Assembly: GCA_002416505.1 (NCBI GenBank)
Contig: DIAM01000001.1
Coordinates: 25,445 to 89,444, forward strand
Origin: Gammaproteobacteria bacterium UBA5078
Lineage (GTDB): Bacteria > Pseudomonadota > Gammaproteobacteria > Pseudomonadales > Pseudohongiellaceae
DNA length: 64,000 bases
Direction of reading: 5' to 3'
The translations under genes and the position numbers were made by a program. The notes under the pieces were generated by a model. That model was not told where the DNA came from and searched no databases. It worked only from the letters and a program-made list of their open reading frames with translations. This document shows, in pieces, positions 9,331 through 18,410 of this stretch. Numbering within the stretch: position 1 is the first letter of the stretch; the number at the start of each line of letters is the position of its first letter.

Positions 9331-10062
9331 CTATTCGGAAGGGTTCTCGATGATCGTGCCATCTGCAGACCCCATGACGTTGTTCAACAACGCGCCGGGC
9401 TTGTTCATATTGAATACACGCACGGGTATATCGTGCTCGCGAATCAACGCTATCGCGGTGAGATCCATGACGCCGAGTTTCTTCTCCAACACTTCGTCGA
9501 AGGTCAGTCGGTCATATTTCACAGCATCGGGTACGAGATTTGGATCGGCAGAATAGACGCCGTCTACCTTGGTCGCTTTTAGGACCAGTTCGGCGTCGAT
9601 TTCGATACCACGCAGACAGGCGGCCGAATCGGTAGTGAAGAAAGGATTGCCGGTACCGGCGGCGAAGATCACGACATCACCAGCGCGTAGGTGACGTATG
9701 GCGGTGCGACGATCGTAGTGTTCCACAACCCCGCTCATGGGGATTGCCGACATCACGCGCGTGGCAATATTGGCGCGCTCTAGCGCATCGCGCATCGCCA
9801 AGGCATTCATGACCGTGGCCAGCATGCCCATGTGGTCGCCGGTAACCCGCTCCATACCTGCGGCGTTCAAGGCCGCGCCACGGAATAGATTGCCGCCGCC
9901 AATGACCATGCCGATCTGCACGCCAAGGCCGACCAATTGGCCGACCTCGACTGCCATGCGATCCAGTACTTTAGGGTCAATACCAAAATCCGCGTCCCCC
10001 ATCAGGGCCTCGCCGCTGAGTTTCAGGAGTATGCGTTTGTATTTCTTATCTGGCTTGACCAT
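9331..10062 (-). CDS. pyrH: UMP kinase
   Basis: PyrH phosphorylates UMP to UDP in the cytoplasm and is the bacterial hexameric UMP kinase of the amino-acid-kinase fold. The protein is about 243 residues and shows KRILLKLSGEALMG at the N-terminus (ATP and phosphate binding), GVQIGMVIGGGNLFRG, the GTGNPFFTTDSAA motif and a C-terminal VFNMNKPG. ATG at 10062 is taken as start; a GTG two codons upstream at 10068 is equally possible because GAGG lies close to it. It lies between tsf and frr. Confidence 0.96.
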   Translation of the reverse strand: MVKPDKKYKRILLKLSGEALMGDADFGIDPKVLDRMAVEVGQLVGLGVQIGMVIGGGNLFRGAALNAAGMERVTGDHMGMLATVMNALAMRDALERANIATRVMSAIPMSGVVEHYDRRTAIRHLRAGDVVIFAAGTGNPFFTTDSAACLRGIEIDAELVLKATKVDGVYSADPNLVPDAVKYDRLTFDEVLEKKLGVMDLTAIALIREHDIPVRVFNMNKPGALLNNVMGSADGTIIENPSE

Positions 10063-10098
10063 GAGCACTTCGCCTCGGTGAGTTGTGCGGACCCTAAC

Positions 10099-10974
10099 TT
10101 AACCCTTTGATACTGCGGCAACCTCTGCAGCGAAATCGACCTCTTCCTTCTCGATGCCTTCGCCAACTTCGTAACGCTTGAAGCTAACAACATCCGCGCC
10201 AGCCTTTTTCAGCAAGGCAGCGACAGTGATTTCACCGTCTTTCACGAATGCTTGGTCGAGTAGACTAACTTCCGCTACGTATTTGCGCAAACGTCCCTGA
10301 ATCATCTTCTCGATGATCTCCTCAGGCTTACCGCTCTCACGGGCCTGTGCGGAGTAAATCTCGGACTCTTTGGCCAACAACTCTGGAGGCACGTCCTCTG
10401 CGCGGACCACGATCGGATTCACCGCCGCTACGTGCATGGCGATGTCTTTGGCAAGCGTATCGTCGCCGCCAGTGATCGCAACCAAGACGGCAATACGATT
10501 GTTGCTGTGGATATAGGTGTCCACAATCCCGTCGTTCACGTTCTTGAATTCGATGATCTCAACACGGCGTACATTGATGTTCTCGCCGATCTTCTGCACC
10601 AATTTCTCACGGGCATCTTCTAGGCCTGTGGACATCAGTTTCGCGACATCGGTTTCACGGCTTGCGAAGGCATGCTCAAGGACTGAATTCGCGAAATTGA
10701 GGAAGTTGTCGTCGCGGGCAACGAAGTCTGTCTCACTGTTAACCTCAAGAATGACACCGAAATTGCCGTCCTCGGAGATCTTCGTTAGCACTATGCCCTC
10801 TGCTGCAATACGGCCGGCTTTCTTAGCGGCTTTCATGCCACTAGCTTTGCGCATCTCGTCGATCGCTTTTTCCATGTCGCCATCGGCCTCTACGAGCGCT
10901 TTCTTGCAATCCATCATGCCTAGACCAGTGCGCTCACGCAGTTCCTTGACCATTCCCGCTGTAATATTCGCCAT
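10099..10974 (-). CDS. tsf: elongation factor Ts
   Basis: EF-Ts exchanges GDP for GTP on EF-Tu. The 291-residue protein has the N-terminal UBA-like domain with the signature ELRERTGLGMMDCKKAL. The core follows with LEVNSETDFVARDDNF, the motif that contacts EF-Tu, and then two dimerisation-like subdomains. An AGGGG ribosome site precedes the ATG. A short hairpin with a T-tract lies between rpsB and this gene, so part of its expression may depend on readthrough from rpsB. Confidence 0.97.
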   Translation of the reverse strand: MANITAGMVKELRERTGLGMMDCKKALVEADGDMEKAIDEMRKASGMKAAKKAGRIAAEGIVLTKISEDGNFGVILEVNSETDFVARDDNFLNFANSVLEHAFASRETDVAKLMSTGLEDAREKLVQKIGENINVRRVEIIEFKNVNDGIVDTYIHSNNRIAVLVAITGGDDTLAKDIAMHVAAVNPIVVRAEDVPPELLAKESEIYSAQARESGKPEEIIEKMIQGRLRKYVAEVSLLDQAFVKDGEITVAALLKKAGADVVSFKRYEVGEGIEKEEVDFAAEVAAVSKG

Positions 10975-11021
10975 TTTATTGCCCCTATCGATATCTTAAA
11001 AATTCAGTGATTTAAATCAGA

Positions 11022-11053
11022 CTTAAAAAAAAAGGGCTAAGCCCCTCTCTTTT
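11022..11053 (-). terminator. intrinsic terminator/attenuator between rpsB and tsf
   Basis: Read on the minus strand, a GC-rich stem (GGGC, loop TTA, GCCC), extended by A/G-T pairs, is followed by a run of nine T. It lies just after the rpsB stop codon and before tsf. In E. coli a partial terminator in the same place lowers tsf relative to rpsB; the same role here is inference. Confidence 0.7.
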
Positions 11054-11146
11054 CATGCGTTTCCGACCATTTTAGTCGTTAGTTTCGCACTCTCTCAAGC
11101 TAAGAGGCCGCGGACAGAGCCGGGCCTCTCGCGGAGGATGCTCAGC

Positions 11147-11944
11147 TTATTCAGCGGCAGGTGCGCTAGCTGGCTTTTCTGCCGTCACTTCGGCTTTAGG
11201 TGCTTCTTTAACTGCTTCTTCATTGACTTCGATGAACTCGCTGTCACCGGAGACAACATTCAAGTCACCACGACCAGCGATGCAGGCATCAGCGACAGCT
11301 GTTGCGTAAAGCTCGATTGCGCGAATCGCGTCGTCATTGCCAGGGATTGGGAAGTCGATGCCATCAGGGTTGCTGTTGGTGTCAACGATGCCAATTACTG
11401 GGATGCTCAGATTGTTCGCCTCTGTGATCGAGATGCGTTCGTGATCGACGTCGATTACGAACAAGGCGTCAGGCAATCCGCCCATTTCCTTGATTCCGCC
11501 GATGCTGCGTTCCAGCTTCTCTTTCTGACGACGACGCACAAGTGCTTCTTTCTTCGTTAGACGATCGAAAGTACCGTCAGTTTCCTGAGCCTCAAGATCG
11601 CGAAGCTTCTTGATCGAACCACGGATAGTCTTGTAGTTAGTTAGCATGCCGCCCAACCAGCGGTGATCCACATAAGGCATGCCAGCGCGTTCGGCCTGCT
11701 CTTTGATGATCTTGCCCGCAGCGCGCTTAGTGCCAACGAAGAGTACTTTCTTCTTCTTAGCAGCGAGGCTGTGGACTTGCTCGAGGGCTGCGTTGAGCGC
11801 TGGAACAGTGTGTTCGAGGTTAATGATGTGAATCTTGTTGCGAGCACCGAAGATGAATTTTTTCATCTTAGGGTTCCAGTAGCGGCACTGGTGGCCGAAG
11901 TGTACGCCCGCTTTGAGCATTTCTTTCATTGAAACAGTAGTCAT
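11147..11944 (-). CDS. rpsB: 30S ribosomal protein S2
   Basis: S2 binds the 30S head-body junction and is needed for S1 assembly. The 265-residue protein shows MKEMLKAGVHFGHQCRYWNPKMKKFIFG at the start, then FVGTKRAAGKIIKEQA, the zinc-free central region, and LPDALFVIDVDHERISITEA with GIVDTNSNPDGIDFPIPGNDDA. The tail is acidic and Ala/Glu/Lys-rich (KEAPKAEVTAEKPASAPAAE), longer than the E. coli end. A clear AAGGA ribosome site precedes the ATG. The gene opens the rpsB-tsf-pyrH-frr series. Confidence 0.98.
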   Translation of the reverse strand: MTTVSMKEMLKAGVHFGHQCRYWNPKMKKFIFGARNKIHIINLEHTVPALNAALEQVHSLAAKKKKVLFVGTKRAAGKIIKEQAERAGMPYVDHRWLGGMLTNYKTIRGSIKKLRDLEAQETDGTFDRLTKKEALVRRRQKEKLERSIGGIKEMGGLPDALFVIDVDHERISITEANNLSIPVIGIVDTNSNPDGIDFPIPGNDDAIRAIELYATAVADACIAGRGDLNVVSGDSEFIEVNEEAVKEAPKAEVTAEKPASAPAAE

Positions 11945-12100
11945 GACTTTTCCTTTTTATCGGGTTAGGCCTCCATACACCCCATGGTTAAACCCTTAAG
12001 CCTCACGGCTTTCGGGCACCCAAAACACATGTGACGGTGTATGTGCGACGTTAATTTACATTTAGTTACTTTAGCGATCATGGGCTGTGACCCACGAAGC
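11945..12100 (-). promoter_or_regulatory. rpsB 5' leader, possible S2 autoregulatory region
   Basis: If transcription starts near 12100, as the promoter at 12108-12136 suggests, rpsB has an untranslated leader of about 155 bases. That is long for a ribosomal protein gene. Gammaproteobacterial rpsB leaders are known to carry an S2-responsive RNA motif. The part near 11965-12020 contains local G/C-rich blocks (GGTGCCCGAAAGCC, GGGGTGTATGGAGGCC) that could fold. A specific match to the known motif was not verified. Confidence 0.4.
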
Positions 12101-12107
12101 GCGCAGC

Positions 12108-12136
12108 TTTATACCACAAAGCCGTGCGGACTTAAA
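12108..12136 (-). promoter_or_regulatory. candidate sigma-70 promoter for rpsB
   Basis: On the minus strand TATAAA (12108-12113) is preceded at 17 bases by TTTAAG (12131-12136). The -10 is near consensus and the -35 is weak. It is the best placed promoter in the rpsB-map divergent gap. Confidence 0.5.
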
Positions 12137-12204
12137 GCTTTAGCTTGTACGATAGGCTTGGCGGGGCTCACTCAAAAGGCACCAAAGTGCCGGCCCGGTG
12201 ATGC

Positions 12205-12234
12205 CTGTCAATCCCTGCCGCGCTGCATTACAAT
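12205..12234 (+). promoter_or_regulatory. candidate sigma-70 promoter for map
   Basis: CTGTCA (12205-12210) and TACAAT (12229-12234) are separated by 18 bases. The predicted start would lie about 47 bases before the map ATG. It drives the plus strand, divergent from rpsB. Confidence 0.5.
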
Positions 12235-12287
12235 AGACCATCGAGAAATTTGCCACCCAACACAGTAAAGAGAAGACCTTCCACACT

Positions 12288-13061
12288 ATGGCCATCAGCA
12301 TAAAAACGCCTGAAGACATCGCCAAAATGCGCGTTGCCGGACGCCTCGCCGCCGAAGTCCTTGAGATGATCGGCCCCTTCGTTAAAGCGGGTGTAAGCAC
12401 CGGCGAGTTAGACAGAATCTGTCACGAGCACATCGTCAACGTACAGCAAGCCATACCAGCCCCCTTGAATTATAACGGTTTTCCGAAGTCTATCTGCACT
12501 TCGATCAATCACGTCATCTGCCATGGCATCCCTAGCGACACCAAGATCCTCAAGAAAGGCGACATCATCAATATCGATGTCACCGTCATCAAAGACGGTT
12601 TTCACGGAGACACTAGCAAGATGTTCGTAATCGACGAGGCGCCTGCCCACGTGACACGCCTCATCGAGGTCACGCAGCAGAGCCTATACAAGGCGATCGA
12701 GATAGTAAAACCAGGCACACGGCTCGGCGATATCGGCCACATCATTCAAGTCCATGCGGAATCCAACCACTACTCCGTGGTGAGGGAGTATTGCGGCCAT
12801 GGCATAGGCAGAGTGTTCCACGAAGACCCCCAGGTATTGCACTATGGCAAGCCTGGAACCGGACTCGTCCTGACCGAAGGAATGACCTTCACAATAGAGC
12901 CCATGCTCAACGCCGGCACCCATCACACGAAGCTGAACAAGGCTGATGGCTGGACCGTCACCACGCGCGATCGTCGCCTCTCTGCTCAGTGGGAGCACAC
13001 CCTCGCGGTGACGGCCGACGGCTGTGAAGTCCTGACCAAACGCACCGAAGAATCCTTCTAA
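12288..13061 (+). CDS. map: type I methionyl aminopeptidase
   Basis: Map removes the N-terminal Met from new proteins with small second residues. The 257-residue pita-bread enzyme shows all metal and catalytic positions: ICHGIP (His), DVTVIKDGFHGDTSKMF (two Asp), GHGIGRVFHEDP (His), TFTIEPML (Glu) and WEHTLAV (Glu). It is divergent from rpsB, the common arrangement in gammaproteobacteria, and is followed 42 bases later by glnD. Confidence 0.97.
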   Translation: MAISIKTPEDIAKMRVAGRLAAEVLEMIGPFVKAGVSTGELDRICHEHIVNVQQAIPAPLNYNGFPKSICTSINHVICHGIPSDTKILKKGDIINIDVTVIKDGFHGDTSKMFVIDEAPAHVTRLIEVTQQSLYKAIEIVKPGTRLGDIGHIIQVHAESNHYSVVREYCGHGIGRVFHEDPQVLHYGKPGTGLVLTEGMTFTIEPMLNAGTHHTKLNKADGWTVTTRDRRLSAQWEHTLAVTADGCEVLTKRTEESF

Positions 13062-13103
13062 TTCTCTCTCAGCATCCCTGCGCGCTACTACTGGCACCTA
13101 GTT

Positions 13104-15788
13104 ATGAATGACATTCACAATGCTCTGGACGCTCATTTCAAAGATGAACTGTTCAATATTGAGCAGTTCCGCACCCAACTGGCGAACTCGAACGACGCCG
13201 TCGCCGTGTTTCGCGAAGCGCTCACCAAGTCCCGACAAATACTCGACGAACACTATCGTACAAACGATGACATAGAGAAATTGGTGTGGGGCCGGGCCTG
13301 GTTCATGGACGAACTCCTGCGCTGCGCGTGGGAGCGATATGACTGGGGCAAACCCAATGATATCAGCCTGCTGGCCGTTGGCGGCTATGGACGTGGGGAG
13401 TTGCATCCGCACTCGGATATCGACCTGCTGATCGTCACACGCGATGACGATCATGCGCAGTTCAAACAGAGTATTAGCGCCTTCTTTACCTTCCTCTGGG
13501 ATATTAATCTCGAGATCGGCCAGGCAGTGCGCTCAATAGCGCAATGTCGACAGGAAGCCCTCAAAGACATCACCGTGACCACCAGTCTCATGGAATCACG
13601 CACCATCATTGGGCCCGACGAGCTGCGCGACGAGATGATCGAACAGACCCAGAATAACGACGTCTGGCCGGCCAAGTCCTTCTTCGACGCCAAGCGCGAC
13701 GAGCAACAGGCGCGCCACGACAAATACTATGACATCGACTACGCCCTAGAGCCGAACGTCAAAACCTCCCCCGGGGGCCTGCGCGACATCCAAACCATCG
13801 CGTGGATTGCGAAGCGTTATTACAAAGCCAATCAACTGGCCGACCTAGTAAATCTTGGCTTCCTTAATAGCAACGAATACGAGCAACTCGCCGAGGGCGA
13901 ACGCCTCCTGTGGAAGCTGCGCTATGGATTGCACCTTCTGGCGGGACGCAAGGAAGATCGCCTGCTGTTCGACAAGCAGCGCGACCTTGCGCAGATGTTT
14001 GGCTATGTAGACGACGAAAAGAGCCTCGCCGTTGAGAAATTGATGCAGGAATATTATCGTGCCGTCGCCACCTTGCGCGCGCTCAACGATGCGCTGTTAC
14101 AGCATTTCGACGAGGCGATTCTGCGTGCCAATGAACAGGAAGTGATCGAGGTCATTAACAACCGCTTCCAACTGCGCAATGACTATATCGAGATCCGCTA
14201 CGGCGACGTCTTCAAACGCTTTCCCTTCGCATTACTCGAGATCTTCGTGCTCATGGCGCAGAACCCGAGAATCAAGGGCGTGCGGGCGATCACCATTCGC
14301 TCTATTCGCGATCACCGCTATCTAATCAACGACGTTTTTCGCAAGGACCTACGCAACGTCACGCTTTTTATGGAATTGCTGCGCTCGCCCCACGAGTTGA
14401 CATCGCAGTTGCGCCGCATGGCCCGTTATGGGGTGCTTGGTTTATACCTCCCAGAGTTCGGCGCGATCTCCGGCAAAATGCAACACGACCTCTTCCATAT
14501 TTACACGGTCGATGCCCACACCCTGCAAGTGATCGAGAATACGCGTCGCTTTTTACTGCCCGAGGCCGAGGAGAAGTTCCCGATCGCCTTCCATATTGTG
14601 CGTCGCCTGCCCAAGCTCGAACTGCTCTATATAGCCGGCCTCTATCACGACATCGCCAAGGGCCGTGGCGGCGATCACTCCACCCTCGGCATGGTCGACG
14701 GTGCGGAGTTCTGTCGCCTGCATCACCTAAGCGCGTGGGACACCAAGCTCGTTGCCTGGCTGATCGGCAAACACCTACTGATGTCGATGACAGCGCAGCG
14801 GATGGACATCGCGGACCCAGAAGTCATCCAACAATTCGCGCTAGAAGTGGGCGACAAATTACATTTGGATTATCTTTATGCGCTGACGGTGGCGGACATC
14901 AACGCGACCAACCCAACACTGTGGAACACGTGGCGTGCCGCGCTATTGCGTCAACTCTATCTGAGCACCAAGCGCGCCCTGCGCCGCGGGCTTGAGAACC
15001 CGATCGACCGAGCCGATCGCATCAAGGACAAACAGGAGAGTGCCCGCCTCAAACTCACCGAGCGCGGCATTAGTGAAGAACAGATCGAGAAAATTTGGGA
15101 CAACATCGACGACGAATACTTCGTGCGCGAGTCCACGGCGAACATCGCCTGGCATACCGAGGCGATTGCCAAGAGCAACGGTGTCGACACGCTCATCCTC
15201 ATCGAAGATCCCACGGACAACTTCACCGCGGGCGCAACCCAAATATTTATCTACACGCTCAATCGCAGCCATCTTTTCGCCAGCAGTGCAGCGGCGATCG
15301 GCAAGTTGGGCCTGAACATTCAAGACGCGCGTATTTTTACCTCAAGTAAGAATTACTGCATGAACACCTATACGGTACTCGAGAACGATGGCAACCCTGT
15401 GCAGGCTAGCGCCGCACGGCGCAGCCAAATAGTCACGATGCTGCGCGAGTATCTTGCGGAGCCGACGCGTTATCTGCGCGGCTCGGAAACGCGAATCGCG
15501 CGTAAACTCAAGCATTTCAGCCAGCACGTGGAAACCGAACTCATTAATTCGGACGACAAGGCCTACACCACTATCGAGATCAACTGCCCGGACAAACCCG
15601 GCGTGTTAGCCTCTATCGGCAAGGTATTCGCGCAGCATAATATTCAATTGCAGAATGCACGCATCGCGACACTGGGCGAGCGCGTGGAAGACTTATTCTT
15701 CGTGCTGGATAGTAACTTCCAAAAAATCACCGACCCGGAAGAGATCGAGCGACTGCAGAACGATATCAAGCAAGAGCTCGGCAGCTAG
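13104..15788 (+). CDS. glnD: bifunctional [protein-PII] uridylyltransferase/uridylyl-removing enzyme
   Basis: GlnD senses glutamine and adds or removes UMP on PII proteins, setting nitrogen control. The 894-residue protein has the nucleotidyltransferase motif GGYGRGELHPHSDIDLLIV (about residues 92-110) and a helical PII-binding middle region. An HD hydrolase domain follows (LYHDIAKGRGGDHSTLG, near residue 515), and two ACT domains lie at the C-terminus (about 700-780 and 810-890). All active-site motifs are intact. The next gene on the same strand starts 16 bases after the stop. Confidence 0.97.
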   Translation: MNDIHNALDAHFKDELFNIEQFRTQLANSNDAVAVFREALTKSRQILDEHYRTNDDIEKLVWGRAWFMDELLRCAWERYDWGKPNDISLLAVGGYGRGELHPHSDIDLLIVTRDDDHAQFKQSISAFFTFLWDINLEIGQAVRSIAQCRQEALKDITVTTSLMESRTIIGPDELRDEMIEQTQNNDVWPAKSFFDAKRDEQQARHDKYYDIDYALEPNVKTSPGGLRDIQTIAWIAKRYYKANQLADLVNLGFLNSNEYEQLAEGERLLWKLRYGLHLLAGRKEDRLLFDKQRDLAQMFGYVDDEKSLAVEKLMQEYYRAVATLRALNDALLQHFDEAILRANEQEVIEVINNRFQLRNDYIEIRYGDVFKRFPFALLEIFVLMAQNPRIKGVRAITIRSIRDHRYLINDVFRKDLRNVTLFMELLRSPHELTSQLRRMARYGVLGLYLPEFGAISGKMQHDLFHIYTVDAHTLQVIENTRRFLLPEAEEKFPIAFHIVRRLPKLELLYIAGLYHDIAKGRGGDHSTLGMVDGAEFCRLHHLSAWDTKLVAWLIGKHLLMSMTAQRMDIADPEVIQQFALEVGDKLHLDYLYALTVADINATNPTLWNTWRAALLRQLYLSTKRALRRGLENPIDRADRIKDKQESARLKLTERGISEEQIEKIWDNIDDEYFVRESTANIAWHTEAIAKSNGVDTLILIEDPTDNFTAGATQIFIYTLNRSHLFASSAAAIGKLGLNIQDARIFTSSKNYCMNTYTVLENDGNPVQASAARRSQIVTMLREYLAEPTRYLRGSETRIARKLKHFSQHVETELINSDDKAYTTIEINCPDKPGVLASIGKVFAQHNIQLQNARIATLGERVEDLFFVLDSNFQKITDPEEIERLQNDIKQELGS

Positions 15789-15804
15789 CGCGGAGAACAG
15801 CAAA

Positions 15805-16161
15805 GTGACTGAAAAGACAGCAACCCTATACGGCATCGCCAATTGCGACACCGTGAAAAAAACGCGCAAATATTTAGACGGCATAGGCATGGACTACAGC
15901 TTTCATGACTATAAAAAAGCAGGCCTCGATGCCGATCTTGCCGCGACGCTGATTGCGGCAATTCCCCTAGAGGCACTAATCAATAAACGCGGCACCACCT
16001 GGCGCAAGCTCACTGCCGCGCAGCAGGCTAGTCTTTCCCAGCACGGTGCTCTGGCACTGATCATGGCAAACCCAGCGCTCGTTCGCCGCCCCATTATTCG
16101 CCATCGTAATGGCTGGATAGTCGGCTACGACGAGACCCAATTGCAGGCACTGAGCAGCTGA
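15805..16161 (+). CDS. ArsC/Spx-family protein (YffB-like)
   Basis: This 118-residue thioredoxin-fold protein belongs to the arsenate reductase-like ArsC/Spx/YffB superfamily: ATLYGIANCDTVKKTRKYLD at the N-terminus with one Cys, then DYKKAGL and the C-terminal LIMANPALVRRPIIRH segment with the family Arg residues. A GTG start at 15805 with GGAG 9 bases before it was chosen; the frame is open further upstream inside glnD. The single Cys without a CxxC pair points away from Spx-type redox sensing. A related gene (yffB) lies beside dapE in E. coli, so the position is conserved. Its substrate is unknown and true arsenate reduction is unlikely. Confidence 0.85.
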   Translation: MTEKTATLYGIANCDTVKKTRKYLDGIGMDYSFHDYKKAGLDADLAATLIAAIPLEALINKRGTTWRKLTAAQQASLSQHGALALIMANPALVRRPIIRHRNGWIVGYDETQLQALSS

Positions 16162-16202
16162 GCAAGACAGCTCTCTCTCATTTTAGTTTTAAGGATGACA
16201 TC

Positions 16203-17246
16203 ATGAAGCAATCTCCCACACTCCATAGCCTAGGAATAGGCATCGCCACCCGTAACAGCCGCGACGAGATCATCGAGGTCTACTACCCGCTGGTGCTACG
16301 CGAACCGGACTCGAAATTAGTCGAGGCCCTGCGCTCCTGCTGTGCATACCAGGGAGGCAATGTGCTGAGCATCGTTAGCGAGGCGCAGCTTACAGAATTA
16401 TTGAGCTCGCCTAGCGTGGCCGCAGATAAAAGCCTTAGCGCGCTGCTACGCCAATTGAACGAGAGCACGCAGGATGTCTGCGCAATGTTCATCAGTGAAG
16501 ACACCGCTCCTACTTGCGTAGCGGAGGTGTATCTGAAGCTGCATCTTCTCTCACACCGCCTCTGCAAGCCCCACTCTCTTAACCTAAGCGGAGCCTTCGG
16601 GGTGTTGCAGAATGTGGCGTGGACGAATCAGGGCGCTATCGATCTCGCAGACCTTCCTGCGCGCCAGTTACAGGCGCGCTTGAAGGGCGAGTTACTCGAA
16701 GTGATGTCCGTTGATAAATTCCCGAAGATGAGCAATTACGTAGTGCCCAAGGGCGTGCGAATTGCCCATACGGCAAGAGTGAGACTCGGGGCCTATCTCG
16801 GCGAAGGCACTACGATCATGCACGAAGGCTTCGTGAATTTTAATGCAGGTACCGAAGGCCCCGCGATGATCGAAGGCCGCATCTCCGCCGGCGTCATGGT
16901 CGGCGCCGGCAGCGATCTCGGCGGCGGCTGTAGCACCATGGGTACACTCTCGGGAGGCGGCACCGAAATAATTTCCGTCGGTAAAGACTGTCTGATTGGC
17001 GCAAACTCCGGCATCGGCTTCCCACTGGGGGACCGCTGCATCGTGGAGGCAGGCCTTTATGTAACCGCCGGCACCAAGGTATTAGTGCTAGACAATGCGA
17101 ACCAAGTTATCGGCACCATGAAGGCGCGCGAGCTGTCGAACAAGTCCGACCTATTGTTCCGCCGCAACTCGGTCACCGGTGCGGTCGAGTGCAAGGCCAA
17201 TAAGACGGCGATCGCACTCAACGAAGAACTCCACACTCACAATTGA
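16203..17246 (+). CDS. dapD: 2,3,4,5-tetrahydropyridine-2,6-dicarboxylate N-succinyltransferase
   Basis: DapD transfers succinyl from succinyl-CoA to tetrahydrodipicolinate in the succinylase branch of lysine and meso-diaminopimelate synthesis. The 347-residue protein is the long form seen in Pseudomonas, not the 274-residue enteric form. It has an extended N-terminal domain and then the left-handed beta-helix (about 180-300) with VRIAHTARVRLGAYLGEG and EGRISAGVMVGAGSDLGGG. The ribosome site AAGGATGACATC precedes the ATG. It is followed 27 bases later by dapE, the next but one enzyme of the pathway. Confidence 0.95.
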   Translation: MKQSPTLHSLGIGIATRNSRDEIIEVYYPLVLREPDSKLVEALRSCCAYQGGNVLSIVSEAQLTELLSSPSVAADKSLSALLRQLNESTQDVCAMFISEDTAPTCVAEVYLKLHLLSHRLCKPHSLNLSGAFGVLQNVAWTNQGAIDLADLPARQLQARLKGELLEVMSVDKFPKMSNYVVPKGVRIAHTARVRLGAYLGEGTTIMHEGFVNFNAGTEGPAMIEGRISAGVMVGAGSDLGGGCSTMGTLSGGGTEIISVGKDCLIGANSGIGFPLGDRCIVEAGLYVTAGTKVLVLDNANQVIGTMKARELSNKSDLLFRRNSVTGAVECKANKTAIALNEELHTHN

Positions 17247-17273
17247 TATAGCCTAGCGCTAGAGACTATCCCT

Positions 17274-18407
17274 ATGACCTCAACCCTTTCGCTGTGCATG
17301 GCATTGATCGAGAAAGCCTCTGTCACCCCCGACGATGCAGGCTGCAATCAACTGCTTATGGATCGTCTACAGGGCTTAGGCTTCAAGATCGAGACCCTGC
17401 CCTTCGGCGAGGTCAATAATTTCTGGGCCCGCTTAGGCGAGAAGGGGCCGCTGTTCGCATTCGCGGGCCACACCGACGTCGTGCCGACCGGACCCGTCGA
17501 GGATTGGATGTTCGACCCCTTTACCCCTACGGTGCGTGACGGCGTCTTGTACGGGCGTGGAACGGCGGATATGAAGGGCAGCATCGCCGCCATGGTAATC
17601 GCTTGCGAACGCTTCCTGGCCGAAGACAAGCCCTTCGACGGATCGATAGCCTTCTTGATCACCAGTGACGAGGAAGGCAGCGCGATAAACGGCACACGCA
17701 AAGTCATCGAAGTGCTAGAGGCGCGAGACGAGAAGATCGATTATTGCATCGTGGGCGAACCCTCCAGCAGCAAGGAGCTTGGCGATGTCATTAAGATCGG
17801 CCGGCGTGGCTCCCTGCATGGCAAGCTCAAGGTACACGGCGTCCAAGGACATGTGGCCTACCCACAACTGGCCAGCAATCCGATACACAAGGCGATGCTT
17901 CCACTGCACGACCTCGTTAAAGAGACTTGGGATGAGGGCAATGCGGACTTTCCGCCCACAAGCCTCCAGATCTCGAATATTCACTCGGGCACGGGCACCG
18001 ACAATGTCATTCCCGGCACTCTGGATGCGCAGTTCAATTTCCGCTTCTCAACCGCGCTGACCGAGGCGCAGATTCGTAGCCGCACAGAGGCGATTCTCGA
18101 TGCGCACGAATTAGAATACACCCTCGACTGGCAACTCTCTGGCAACCCGTTCCTGACCTCCAGAGGGACCTTAATCGACATCGTGTCGGCGAGCATAAAG
18201 CACATCAATGGTGTCGAGACACAGTGCTCGACTACCGGGGGCACATCCGACGGGCGCTTCATTGCACCGACTGGCGCTCAGCTTCTGGAATTGGGGCCAT
18301 GTAACGCCACCATTCACAAGGTGAACGAGAACGTCAAAATCAGCGAATTGGACGAACTCACGCGGATCTATGAAGAGGTGTTAATACGCCTACTACGCAA
18401 CTCCTAG
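17274..18407 (+). CDS. dapE: succinyl-diaminopimelate desuccinylase
   Basis: DapE is a dizinc M20 deacylase that releases L,L-diaminopimelate. The 377-residue protein has FAGHTDVVPTGP (His ligand and Asp, about residue 65), GRGTADMKGS (Asp ligand), TSDEEGSAINGT (catalytic Glu and ligand Glu), VGEPSS (ligand) and a late STTGGTSDGRFI. The dimerisation insert spans about 180-290. It ends three bases from the convergent rsmJ stop codon. No DapC-type aminotransferase is present between glnD and dapD, so that step must be encoded elsewhere. Confidence 0.97.
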   Translation: MTSTLSLCMALIEKASVTPDDAGCNQLLMDRLQGLGFKIETLPFGEVNNFWARLGEKGPLFAFAGHTDVVPTGPVEDWMFDPFTPTVRDGVLYGRGTADMKGSIAAMVIACERFLAEDKPFDGSIAFLITSDEEGSAINGTRKVIEVLEARDEKIDYCIVGEPSSSKELGDVIKIGRRGSLHGKLKVHGVQGHVAYPQLASNPIHKAMLPLHDLVKETWDEGNADFPPTSLQISNIHSGTGTDNVIPGTLDAQFNFRFSTALTEAQIRSRTEAILDAHELEYTLDWQLSGNPFLTSRGTLIDIVSASIKHINGVETQCSTTGGTSDGRFIAPTGAQLLELGPCNATIHKVNENVKISELDELTRIYEEVLIRLLRNS

Positions 18408-18410
18408 TCA

